Positions 42,776-50,477 of a stretch of DNA of 50,477 nt are shown here, in pieces. This DNA is from an uncultured Lachnospiraceae bacterium (lineage in GTDB: Bacteria > Bacillota > Clostridia > Lachnospirales > Lachnospiraceae), in contig CAMNTQ010000025.1 in the NCBI GenBank assembly GCA_946558695.1, forward strand, positions 1 to 50,477, given 5' to 3'. The notes under the pieces were generated by a model. That model saw only the letters and a program-made list of their open reading frames with translations. It ran no database searches and had not been told where the DNA came from. The translations under genes were made by a program, and so were the position numbers. Position 1 is the stretch's first letter; each line of letters starts with the position of its first letter.

Positions 42776-45757
42776 TTATCTCGGAATCTCGACCATCTTA
42801 AATGCTTCTACATGATCCCCTTCCTTGACATCGTTAAAGTTCGCAAATACAAAACCGCACTCATAGCCTGTTCGTACTTCCTTCACATCATCCTTGAAAC
42901 GCCGAAGCGATGCTAAAGCGCCTTCAAAGACAACGATCCCGTCTCTCGTAATCCGTACGGAACAGTCTCTCTCAAATATTCCGTCAAGCACATAAGAACC
43001 TGCGATCGTTCCGACGCCGGAAGCCTTGAAAAGCTGGCGCACTTCCGCGTGGCCTAATACCTTCTCCTCAAACACCGGATCAAGCATGCCCTTCATGGCG
43101 GCCTCCACATCCTCAATCGCATTGTAAATCACACGATACAGGCGGATATCCACACCCTCGCGGTCTGCCGTTTCTTTCGCAGACGCATCCGGACGCACAT
43201 TAAAGCCGATGATAATCGCGTTGGAAGCCGATGCAAGGCTGACGTCTGATTCATTAATGGCGCCGACGCCGCCATGTATGATCTTAACGACTACCTCCTC
43301 GTTGGAAAGCTTCAGAAGGCTTTGCTTAATCGCTTCAACTGAACCTTGAACGTCTGCTTTTACCACGATGCCAAGTTCTTTTAAGTTTCCTTCCTGAATC
43401 TGTGTAAACAGATCATCCAGCGAAAGCTTCGACTTCGTATCCTCCAAAAGCTTCACCTTGCTCTGGGAAATAAATGTCTCCGCAAAGTTTCTTGCCTCTT
43501 TATCATTGCCGCAGCCTACGAATACTTCTCCGGCATTCGGCACATCATTCAGTCCTAAAATCTCAACCGGAACAGACGGTCCCGCCTCCTTGACACGCCT
43601 TCCCTTGTCATCCATCATAGCCCTTACTTTACCGAAAGCTGAACCTGCCGCTACAGCATCGCCGATACGCAAGGTTCCCTTCTGTACCAGAACCGTCGCT
43701 ACGGAACCCCTTCCCTTATCAAGCTGCGCCTCCAGCACCAGCCCTCTTGCACGGCGGTTCGGATTCGCCTTAAGCTCCATAACCTCCGCCGTAAGAACGA
43801 TCATTTCCATCAGATCCTCAAGACCATCCCCGGTCTTAGCAGACACCGGGACAAAGACCGTACTTCCGCCCCAGTCCTCGGGAATCAGCTCGTATTCCGT
43901 AAGCTCCTGTTTTACGCGCTCGATATTCGCGCTCGGCTTATCGATCTTATTGACTGCAACGATGATCTCAACGCCTGCCGCTTTTGCATGGTTGATCGCC
44001 TCCACGGTCTGAGGCATAACACCGTCGTCCGCCGCAACTACAAGAATCGCGATATCCGTAGAGCTTGCGCCCCTCATACGCATAGCGGTAAACGCTTCAT
44101 GTCCCGGAGTATCAAGGAATGTAATCCTCTCCCCGTTCACCTCCACAACATACGCTCCGATATGCTGGGTAATCCCGCCTGCCTCTCCGCCGATGACATT
44201 CGTGTGGCGGATCGCGTCAAGAAGAGAAGTCTTGCCATGGTCAACGTGCCCCATGACACAGACTACCGGAGGACGCTTTTTCATCTTCTTTTCGTCCTCT
44301 TCTTCTTCTTTAAGGAGTTCTTCTATCACATCTACCACTTCTTCTTTTTCGCAGAGAATATCAAAATCCAGTGCGATCTCTTCCGCAGTTGTGTAATCAA
44401 CCTCCTGATTTACCGTCGCCATCTTTCCCTGCATAAAGAGCTTTTTAATGATCACTGACGGCACGATCTTCATCTTATCTGCCAGTTCTTTGATCGTAAG
44501 CAATTCCGGTATCACAATAGACTTAATGGTCTCTTCCGCCTTCTGCTGCTTCTGCTGGGGTTTTTGCATCTGCTGCTTCTGATCGTTCTTCCTGCCTTTG
44601 TTCTTTGGCATTCTCTCTTCCTCATCACGGCGGTAATCCTTCTTCTTATGATCGTCCTTGCCCTTTCCTTTGCTTCTCTGGGTCTTCTGTGCCTCGATCG
44701 CAGGCGCCGGAATCGCGGACGAATCACTTCTTCTTCCGCCGCGTCTGTCATCCGGCCTTGCACCCTGTCCCTGACTGCGGTCTCTGTCGCCAAAGCGGCC
44801 TCTGTCCCTGTTGTCTCTGTCTCCGAAACGGCGCTCTCCTGAGCGGTTTGGTTTCCCGCTGGCTCCCTGTCCGCGCTCACCGTTTCGGTCAAAAGGACGA
44901 CTCTGACGGTCTCCCTGTCCGCGCTCGCCGTCTCGGTCAAAGGGACGATTCTGACGGCCTCCTCTGTCGCCCGGATGATCGCCCTGACGGCCTCCTCTGT
45001 CACCTTGGCGGTCGTTCTGACGGCCTCCTCTGCCGCTCTGGCGGTTTGCCCTGTCCCCCTGACGGTCATTGAGCGCGCGGTCTCCTGCGGCTGTTTTCTG
45101 ACGTCTCTCCTCCGGTGTCTTCTGAGGTGTCTGAGATGTCAAAACAGTCTGTGCTTTGTTCTCTGCCGGTTTTACGGCTGCCGGCGCCGCAGCTTTCTCA
45201 GCGCCCTGAGGCTTCGCCATATTTTCCGCCTTCTCCGCCGGCTTCACAACTGGCTTCGCGGCCGGCTCGGCTTTTTTCACTGCTGCCTTTTCCGCCTCCG
45301 GCTTTTCCGGCGCTTTTTTGACAATCGGTTCTGCCTTTTTAACAGGCGTTCCCTTAGCGGGACGTCCGTTGTTAACCTGCATAAGCTTCCCCGGCATCGG
45401 AAGCCCTTTCCCCTTCTGCCGGTTTCCTCCCTGCCTTACGCCTTTCTGCGTATTCTGCGGACGGAATACGTGAACGATATTCTTCTTCTTCGGAGCCTCC
45501 TCAGATTTTGCTTCCGTCTTCTCCATCGGCTTTTTCACAGGCTTTTCTTCTGCCCTCTCCGCCGGTTTTGCTTCCGGTTTCTGACCGGCCGGCTTCTCTC
45601 CTTTAGAAAGCTTACTCCTAACCTGATCTGCCTGCTCGCTCTCAATCGAACTCATATGGCTCTTAACTTCTATATTCTTTTTGGCCAGCAGCTCTATCAC
45701 TTCTTTGCTTGAAACCTGAAGCTCTTTCGCTAACTCGTATATTTTAATTTTTGACAT
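42776..45757 (-). CDS. infB: Translation initiation factor IF-2
   Basis: A 993-residue GTPase placing initiator tRNA on the 30S subunit. An N-terminal IF2N domain (about 1-52) is followed by a long disordered region (about 55-390) rich in Lys/Pro/Ala and then in Arg/Gly/Asp/Gln repeats. A second IF2N domain (about 410-460), the G domain (about 495-665; [36 protein letters not shown]) and the C-terminal domains come next. The ATG at 45757 has AGGAGG; a GTG two codons before it is less likely. The RGG-type repeat region is longer than in Bacillus IF-2 (about 716 residues in total). Confidence 0.97.
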   Translation of the reverse strand: MSKIKIYELAKELQVSSKEVIELLAKKNIEVKSHMSSIESEQADQVRSKLSKGEKPAGQKPEAKPAERAEEKPVKKPMEKTEAKSEEAPKKKNIVHVFRPQNTQKGVRQGGNRQKGKGLPMPGKLMQVNNGRPAKGTPVKKAEPIVKKAPEKPEAEKAAVKKAEPAAKPVVKPAEKAENMAKPQGAEKAAAPAAVKPAENKAQTVLTSQTPQKTPEERRQKTAAGDRALNDRQGDRANRQSGRGGRQNDRQGDRGGRQGDHPGDRGGRQNRPFDRDGERGQGDRQSRPFDRNGERGQGASGKPNRSGERRFGDRDNRDRGRFGDRDRSQGQGARPDDRRGGRRSDSSAIPAPAIEAQKTQRSKGKGKDDHKKKDYRRDEEERMPKNKGRKNDQKQQMQKPQQKQQKAEETIKSIVIPELLTIKELADKMKIVPSVIIKKLFMQGKMATVNQEVDYTTAEEIALDFDILCEKEEVVDVIEELLKEEEEDEKKMKKRPPVVCVMGHVDHGKTSLLDAIRHTNVIGGEAGGITQHIGAYVVEVNGERITFLDTPGHEAFTAMRMRGASSTDIAILVVAADDGVMPQTVEAINHAKAAGVEIIVAVNKIDKPSANIERVKQELTEYELIPEDWGGSTVFVPVSAKTGDGLEDLMEMIVLTAEVMELKANPNRRARGLVLEAQLDKGRGSVATVLVQKGTLRIGDAVAAGSAFGKVRAMMDDKGRRVKEAGPSVPVEILGLNDVPNAGEVFVGCGNDKEARNFAETFISQSKVKLLEDTKSKLSLDDLFTQIQEGNLKELGIVVKADVQGSVEAIKQSLLKLSNEEVVVKIIHGGVGAINESDVSLASASNAIIIGFNVRPDASAKETADREGVDIRLYRVIYNAIEDVEAAMKGMLDPVFEEKVLGHAEVRQLFKASGVGTIAGSYVLDGIFERDCSVRITRDGIVVFEGALASLRRFKDDVKEVRTGYECGFVFANFNDVKEGDHVEAFKMVEIPR
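44951..45049. repeat. 33-base tandem repeat in infB
   Basis: CTGACGGCCTCCTCTG recurs at 44951, 44984 and 45017, an exact 33-base period encoding 11-residue RGGRQ-xDxxGD units of IF-2. Next to it (about 44866-44950) is a second repeat with a longer unit encoding [12 protein letters not shown] twice. Confidence 0.8.
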
Positions 45758-45771
45758 AAACACTACCTCCT

Positions 45772-46095
45772 CTATGCAATTGTATCCTCTTTCGTATCCA
45801 TAGCTTTCTTCATTCCTTTTGCAAACCCCGTATCAAGAATTGCAAGGGACGCTCGAAACTCCTTTCCCATTGCATGCCCCAAGGTATCTTTATCAGCGTA
45901 AAAATAGATTGGCACTTGATAAAAATCACACATATTCTGAAACTTCTTTTTCGTATTATCCGATGCATCCTCCGCCACAACGACTGCCGACGCCCTGCCT
46001 GACTTTACTTCCTTTTCCGTAGAAAACTCTCCGCTTACAATCTTTCCTGCTTTCATCGCCAGGCTGATCAGCGACAGCACCTTATCCGGTCTCAA
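45772..46095 (-). CDS. L7Ae/L30e-family ribosomal-type protein YlxQ
   Basis: A 107-residue RNA-binding protein of the L7Ae/L30e/YlxQ group. [26 protein letters not shown] (in part), [20 protein letters not shown] and [21 protein letters not shown] are typical. Related proteins bind kink-turns. It overlaps the end of ylxR and precedes infB by 14 bases. Confidence 0.92.
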   Translation of the reverse strand: MRPDKVLSLISLAMKAGKIVSGEFSTEKEVKSGRASAVVVAEDASDNTKKKFQNMCDFYQVPIYFYADKDTLGHAMGKEFRASLAILDTGFAKGMKKAMDTKEDTIA

Positions 46096-46360
46096 TTCCG
46101 ATCATCTCCTTTTCCAGAGACTCATACACTTCGTCCGGTATCGCCTGTTTAAAAGACCTCTCCAGCCCCCGGTTCTTCACTGCCTTATAAAAACACTCTC
46201 TGTCCGGACACAGATACGCTCCCCTTCCGTTCTTTTTCCCGGTTGCATCCAGCACAAATTCATTCTCTGCAGTCCGTATCACACGAAGCATCTCTTTTTT
46301 ACTCTTCATTTCCTGACATCCTACGCATTTGCGCATAGGGACTTTCCTATTTCCGCTCAA
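46082..46360 (-). CDS. rnpM: YlxR family (DUF448) RNA-binding protein
   Basis: A 92-residue protein with RKCVGCQEMKSKKEMLRVIRT and GRGAYLCPDRECFYKAVK, the DUF448 hallmark with its Cys residues. Bacillus subtilis YlxR has been described as an RNase P modulator (RnpM). It lies between nusA and ylxQ, overlapping the latter. Confidence 0.9.
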   Translation of the reverse strand: MSGNRKVPMRKCVGCQEMKSKKEMLRVIRTAENEFVLDATGKKNGRGAYLCPDRECFYKAVKNRGLERSFKQAIPDEVYESLEKEMIGIETG

Positions 46361-46380
46361 ACTTTCACCTGCTTTTTCTG

Positions 46381-47640
46381 CTACACTTCAAAATCTTCTA
46401 CTTCATGGAACACGATTTCCCCGCCGTCATAATCATCATCGGCCGTATCGTCTTCAGACCTCTTAGCCTCTGCTTCCGATTCCGAGTCAGAGTAGCTCTC
46501 CTCCGTATACTCTTCCTCATACTCTCCCTCGTAATCCTCATCATACATCTCTTCTTCATACACGCCTTCTCCAAGCTCCATGTAGTTCTCCGGAAGTTCT
46601 CCTGATTCGATGGCCTGCGTCTCGCTCTTGATATCAATCTTATATCCCGTAAGCCTTGCCGCAAGTCTGGCATTCTGCCCTTCCTTGCCAATCGCAAGCG
46701 ATAACTGGTAGTCCGGCACGATCACGCTCGCCGCTTTCTCATCCGGATCCGCCATAACGGAGATTACCTTCGCCGGACTCAATGCATTCTCAATCAGGAT
46801 GGCCGGATTATCGCTCCAATTGATAATATCTATTTTTTCTCCCCGAAGCTCCTTCACGATGGCATTGACTCTTGCGCCGTTCATACCCACGCACGCTCCT
46901 ACCGGATCTACATCCGGATCGTTGGACCACACTGCAATCTTCGTCCTGCTGCCCGCCTCTCTGGCAATACTCTTAATCTCTACGATCCCATCCTTCACCT
47001 CGGTAACTTCCGATTCAAACAGGCGCTTTACAAGTTCCGGATGAGTGCGGGACACTAGGATCTTCGGTCCCTTTGTCGTGTTCTTAACCTCTACCACATA
47101 AAGCTTCACACGCTCCGTAGGCTCGAACACCTCGCCCTTCACCTGCTCGTTTTCCGTCAGCATGGCATCCGCTTTGCCCAGATTGATACTGACGTTTCTT
47201 CCTACATAGCGCTGAACGATCCCTGTCACGATATCTTTTTCTTTTTCAAAATACTGGTCATATACCACTTTGCGCTCTTCCTCGCGGATCTTCTGCAGAA
47301 TCAGATTTTTTGCATTCTGCGTTGCGATTCTTCCAAACGATTTGGATTCGATCGGAATCTGCACGATATCCCCAAGTGTATAAGATCCGTCAATCTCCTG
47401 CGCTTCTTCCAGACTGATCTGTTCCAATTTGTCCTCCGCGTCTTCTACAACCGTCTTTTCTGCAAACAAACGGTAATCACAGGTTTCCCTGTCCATGATG
47501 ACTTTTACATTGTCTGCTTTTCCGAAGTGGTTCTTACAGGCGTTCAAAAGGGAATTCTCAATTGCATCAAGCAGCGTTCCTTTACTGATATCCTTTTCTT
47601 TTTCTAAAATATTCAACGCTTCTAATAATTCTGTGTTCAT
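46381..47640 (-). CDS. nusA: Transcription termination/antitermination factor NusA
   Basis: A 419-residue RNA polymerase-associated factor. The N-terminal domain (about 1-130), S1 (about 135-200; [19 protein letters not shown]) and two KH domains (about 205-345; [28 protein letters not shown] in part, and [21 protein letters not shown]) are present. A strongly acidic C-terminal tail of about 65 residues (Glu/Asp/Tyr/Ser) follows in place of the acidic repeats of E. coli NusA. It follows rimP by 17 bases. Confidence 0.96.
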   Translation of the reverse strand: MNTELLEALNILEKEKDISKGTLLDAIENSLLNACKNHFGKADNVKVIMDRETCDYRLFAEKTVVEDAEDKLEQISLEEAQEIDGSYTLGDIVQIPIESKSFGRIATQNAKNLILQKIREEERKVVYDQYFEKEKDIVTGIVQRYVGRNVSINLGKADAMLTENEQVKGEVFEPTERVKLYVVEVKNTTKGPKILVSRTHPELVKRLFESEVTEVKDGIVEIKSIAREAGSRTKIAVWSNDPDVDPVGACVGMNGARVNAIVKELRGEKIDIINWSDNPAILIENALSPAKVISVMADPDEKAASVIVPDYQLSLAIGKEGQNARLAARLTGYKIDIKSETQAIESGELPENYMELGEGVYEEEMYDEDYEGEYEEEYTEESYSDSESEAEAKRSEDDTADDDYDGGEIVFHEVEDFEV

Positions 47641-47657
47641 TTTTGTCTCCTCCTAAA

Positions 47658-48125
47658 TTAAAAATCAAACGCAAGGCGAATAAGCGCAATGTCGCCCTTA
47701 TCAAATTTCCTTTCAGTTCCGTCGCAGAAGGCCACCGTCACGCTGTCTTTGTCATAATCCTTTAAAATACCGGTAAACTCCTTCTGCTTATCTATCATGC
47801 GGTAGGTCCGGATCTCCACTTCTTCTCCCAGACTCCGTTTGAAATCCTTCTCCTTTTTCAGAGGACGCCCCAGTCCCGGAGAGCTGACCTCCATAATATA
47901 ACTGTCATCAATAAAATCCTTCTCGTCAAGAATGTCTGACAGTCTTCTGCTGACCGCCTCGCAGTCGTCAATGCTGATCCCTCCCGGCTTATCTATGTAA
48001 GCCCGCAGATACCATGTGCCGCCTTCCTTTACATATTCCACATCCACCAGCTCATAACCGTATTCTTCGGTGATGGGAATCAATATCTCTTCTGTCTTTT
48101 GCTCGTAGCCTTCCCTTTTCGACAA
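47658..48125 (-). CDS. rimP: Ribosome maturation factor RimP
   Basis: A 155-residue factor for 30S assembly. EEYGYELVDVEYVKEGGTWYLR (in part), IDKPGGISIDDCEAVSRRLSDILD and YIMEVSSPGLGRPLKK are signatures. I chose the TTG at 48125, 9 bases after AAAGGA, which gives the usual length; an ATG seven codons earlier (48146) has no ribosome site, and farther extension enters a structured leader. It is the first gene of the nusA-infB operon. Confidence 0.94.
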   Translation of the reverse strand: MSKREGYEQKTEEILIPITEEYGYELVDVEYVKEGGTWYLRAYIDKPGGISIDDCEAVSRRLSDILDEKDFIDDSYIMEVSSPGLGRPLKKEKDFKRSLGEEVEIRTYRMIDKQKEFTGILKDYDKDSVTVAFCDGTERKFDKGDIALIRLAFDF

Positions 48126-48179
48126 TATTACGCTTCCTTTCTTCATATGGAATTTTTTGTTACAGACCTTTACTAGCAA

Positions 48180-48208
48180 AGAAGAGTGAACTTTTCGTCC
48201 ACTCTTCT
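48180..48208 (-). promoter_or_regulatory. Leader hairpin upstream of rimP-nusA
   Basis: Minus-strand AGAAGAGTGGAC pairs with GTTCACTCTTCT across a GAAAA loop, a 12-pair stem with one G-T pair, about 25 bases after the predicted transcription start. It is followed by TTTGCTAG, a short imperfect T-run. It resembles a weak terminator placed before the operon. Confidence 0.6.
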
Positions 48209-48233
48209 GCCAATTCCCTATGCAACTTATACT

Positions 48234-48262
48234 AGTATAGCACCGTACCGTCGGAAAATCAA
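48234..48262 (-). promoter_or_regulatory. Strong sigma-A promoter of the rimP-nusA-infB operon
   Basis: Minus-strand -35 TTGATT (48257-48262) and -10 TATACT (48234-48239) are separated by exactly 17 bases. The distance to the rimP start is about 105 bases, most of it leader. Confidence 0.8.
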
Positions 48263-48294
48263 GAGATTTTACGTTTTTTTTACCTGATATCCCA

Positions 48295-50477
48295 TTATAT
48301 CCCATTTATCTGGTATACGTAATTATCCCTCTGAAATTTTCTGTACTTTTTTTTCACCTTTTTCTCCTTCTCTTTCCCATCCACTACGACCTTCTTGACG
48401 ACATTTTTGTAATACGTCTTATAGTAAGAGCGATAAAATCCTGCATAGTACTTACTTCCCACATGATAAATGCTTTCTATTTCATAGCCTTTTTTTACAT
48501 TGATCTTGGAAATATAGTTGCCGTCCCAATCGTAGACCGTAATGATATTATATTTTTGTTTTGAAGTTTTTGGACTCTGAGCCAGCATAATATAATCGTC
48601 GGTAGCGTCTATTCCCTGGACGACATAGTTATTCTTCTTACGGACCTTCACATACCTCACCGGATCCAGATCAGAATCCAAAACCACAAAATTGTAGTTA
48701 TGGCTTAACAGCACCGCATACTGCTTTCTGCCGCTGCTGTATGCGATCCCGCTGAACGCCGTAGCGCCTGCCGCGTCGGCCGCGCTGCCGCCCGCAAGCT
48801 TTTTCGGTATCGTTACATGCTTGCTTTCTATCACTTTCAGCGTCTTTGGATGAACAGATGTGAGTCTTTTTGGATCAACGCCTGTACTGTGGACAATCAC
48901 AATCCGCTTTCTATGCTTATCATAAGTCATATCGTTTCCGTGCGCCACGTCCAGAGCACCCGATACCTTAACTACGTTCAAGCCGGAACGTTTCACCTTC
49001 ACAAGCTTGCATTTCTGCACTCTCCGATTGTACAGCAGATAATAAGCATACGTGCCGTCCGTACAGGAGCCCTGCAATGTATCATACTGATACATCTTCT
49101 GCTTTGCCCACGTACGTATCTCGAATATCTTTTTCTTCTTTGACAGCGGCGTTACTTTTGTGGTTCTTGTCTTTTTCACGTTGCCTGCCGCGCTCCATCC
49201 AGAATAATAGACCTTTCCCCCTACTTTCTTATACGCGCGGATCCTCGCATAATAATTCTGCTTTTTCGCAAGCTTTGACAACGTATAACTGGAGGTTTTC
49301 GCATTCTTGACTGCCGCCTTCTTTGCGCCCACAAACATACCGTTCCTCGCATACTGGATCTGATACCCCGACGCAGAAGTATTCCTTTTCCATGTAAGCT
49401 TGAATTTTGAGGCTGACACTCTCTTAAAACTCTTTACAGACGGCGCCGCCACTCTGACATAGCTTTTCGTCTTCGAATAGGGACTCATTGAATTTCCCTT
49501 ATACGCCTGCACGGAATAAAGATAGGCGACGCCGTTTCCCGCCGCCGTATCGCGCCATGTGATCTCGCCGGGCTGCGTGATCTTAGAAACCGTGGTCCAG
49601 TTCTTCTGCGAAGGCTTTCTGCGGTATATATAATACCCCCCGCAGCCCTTTACCCTATTCCATCTAAGTTCCGTACCTGTCGCTGCAACCCCGACACTCA
49701 GAGCCGGCGCCGTCATGCGGACAATCTTCTTCGAGGCGCTGGTCAGCCCTTCCTTTCCAGAACCGTCAAACGCTCTCACCCTGTAATAGTATGACGAACC
49801 TTCTGTCACCTGCGTATCAATAAAAGTAACATCATCCCCACTGGCGGCAGTCTTCACCTTACTCCACGGCGACCTTCCGGTTGTACTTCTCTCCAGCATG
49901 TAACCTTTCGCGCTTTCAATCTTCCTCCATTTCACACTGATGCCGCCTGCCGCATTCTCCACACTGGTCAGCGCGCTTGCCGGAAGCAGGGACATGGCTT
50001 CCAGCGGGACAGCCCCTTGCGGCTCCCCTGTCTCTGCGGGATTTTCTGCATCTACTGTATCTTCCGGCTCCGCAGAATTTTCCGAAGGCTCCGCAGATCT
50101 TTCGGAAGCCGTCTCTTCAGCCTCCGCAGGATTCTCAGCATCTTCTTCATCCGCCAAAGTCTCCGTTTCAGCCGCTATGACGTGGAGGAGCACCCTCGCT
50201 TCTGCTTTTTCATACTGTTCTGTCTCAGGCGCAATAATCGTGATCACGGTGTCGCCGGCTCCAACCGCCCGGATGGGCGCCTCCCCGAATTCTCCTTCCT
50301 CAATAACCGCAATTTCAGGATCGGCGGATGCATACTGCAAGACCTCTTCCGGTCCGCCCGCCCGCTGCTTTTCTTCTGTGTCTTCCGCCTCTTTTATGTC
50401 TTGTGCTTCTTCTGTGTCTTCCGCTCCCTCTATGCCTTCTGTCTCTTCTGCTCCCTCTATGCCTTCTGTCTCTTCTG
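48295..50477 (-). CDS. Large surface protein with Ig-like and fibronectin III domains (5' end outside window)
   Basis: The frame is open to the right edge, so the N-terminus is missing; 726 residues are visible. The order is an acidic Glu-rich stretch with a 9-residue repeat, a Big-type Ig-like segment (PEIAVIEEGEFGEAPIRAVG), a second acidic Ala/Glu/Pro linker, and three fibronectin III modules (roughly visible residues 185-275, 275-360 and 360-455; KGYMLERS, GGYYIYRRK and SGYQIQYARN are typical strands). A C-terminal domain of about 260 residues follows, with propeller-like repeats (YDKHRKRIVIVHS, YDWDGNYISKINVK) and a Lys/Tyr-rich end. It is probably a secreted, wall-associated protein of unknown ligand. 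Confidence 0.8.
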   Translation of the reverse strand, partial: EETEGIEGAEETEGIEGAEDTEEAQDIKEAEDTEEKQRAGGPEEVLQYASADPEIAVIEEGEFGEAPIRAVGAGDTVITIIAPETEQYEKAEARVLLHVIAAETETLADEEDAENPAEAEETASERSAEPSENSAEPEDTVDAENPAETGEPQGAVPLEAMSLLPASALTSVENAAGGISVKWRKIESAKGYMLERSTTGRSPWSKVKTAASGDDVTFIDTQVTEGSSYYYRVRAFDGSGKEGLTSASKKIVRMTAPALSVGVAATGTELRWNRVKGCGGYYIYRRKPSQKNWTTVSKITQPGEITWRDTAAGNGVAYLYSVQAYKGNSMSPYSKTKSYVRVAAPSVKSFKRVSASKFKLTWKRNTSASGYQIQYARNGMFVGAKKAAVKNAKTSSYTLSKLAKKQNYYARIRAYKKVGGKVYYSGWSAAGNVKKTRTTKVTPLSKKKKIFEIRTWAKQKMYQYDTLQGSCTDGTYAYYLLYNRRVQKCKLVKVKRSGLNVVKVSGALDVAHGNDMTYDKHRKRIVIVHSTGVDPKRLTSVHPKTLKVIESKHVTIPKKLAGGSAADAAGATAFSGIAYSSGRKQYAVLLSHNYNFVVLDSDLDPVRYVKVRKKNNYVVQGIDATDDYIMLAQSPKTSKQKYNIITVYDWDGNYISKINVKKGYEIESIYHVGSKYYAGFYRSYYKTYYKNVVKKVVVDGKEKEKKVKKKYRKFQRDNYVYQINGI
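50422..50475 (-). repeat. 27-base tandem repeat in the fibronectin III protein
   Basis: Two in-frame copies differing at one base encode EETEGIEGA twice, with a degenerate continuation (EDTEEAQDIKEAEDTEEKQ) toward the C-terminus. The array reaches the window edge and may continue outside. Confidence 0.85.

Noticed and set aside
44951-45049. Regularly spaced repeats suggestive of a CRISPR array
   Set aside because: The 33-base period is contiguous, in frame with infB, has no variable spacers, and encodes RGG repeats.
44975-45712. Plus-strand open frame of 245 codons opposite infB
   Set aside because: Composition is Leu/Arg/Cys-rich from antisense Lys/Ala/Pro repeats of IF-2; no start signals.

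Overview
The window is ordinary-density chromosomal DNA of a Gram-positive, endospore-forming Clostridia, most likely a gut Lachnospiraceae (Dorea/Clostridium scindens-like). This is inferred from spo0A, spoIVB and a complete spoIIIAA-AH operon, strong AGGAGG ribosome sites, and a surface-protein cluster with choline-binding-like cell-wall repeats. Almost every gene is on the minus strand; only the Xaa-Pro aminopeptidase is on plus. I saw no tRNA, rRNA, CRISPR array, insertion sequence or prophage.

Layout. (1) 77-3237: a malate/lactate-type dehydrogenase, divergent from pepP, whose transcript has a structured leader. (2) 3315-9478: six genes for secreted or membrane proteins, apparently one operon from a promoter near 9530: a cell-wall-repeat protein, two transglutaminase-like proteins, an MBOAT acyltransferase, a DHHW (AlgX-like) partner and a DUF348/G5 lipoprotein-like protein. 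(3) 9579-14653: metF, a stand-alone methionine-synthase activation protein, a B12-dependent metH lacking that domain, and asnA. (4) 14798-16234: glgA. (5) 16310-27280: the conserved Firmicutes chain asp23-nusB-xseA-xseB-ispA-dxs-tlyA-nadK-argR-recN-spoIVB-spo0A. (6) 27356-29616: prfC, a frameshifted small gene and duplicated promoter-like repeats, lying between the asp23 chain and spoIIIA. (7) 29820-34936: spoIIIAA to spoIIIAH. (8) 35129-37746: pnp and rpsO with clear terminators, promoters and a folded pnp leader. (9) 37876-48125: the rimP-nusA-ylxR-ylxQ-infB-rbfA-nrnA-truB-ribF operon ending in a Na/Pi cotransporter gene. (10) 48295-50477: the 3' part of a large fibronectin-III surface protein that runs off the right edge.

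How the parts fit. Regions 5 and 7 link sporulation control (Spo0A), the mother-cell-to-forespore channel (SpoIIIA) and sigma-K checkpoint signalling (SpoIVB) with isoprenoid and DNA-repair housekeeping genes. Regions 8-9 are the translation and RNA-turnover block. Region 3 is a folate/B12 methionine module. Region 2 is the least explained part and the best candidate for new biology: it looks like a polymer O-acylation pair expressed with secreted thiol transglutaminase-fold proteins. I did not find a clearly new defence or mobile system. Other points worth checking are the regulatory leaders, the one-base frameshift pseudogene and the intergenic repeats.
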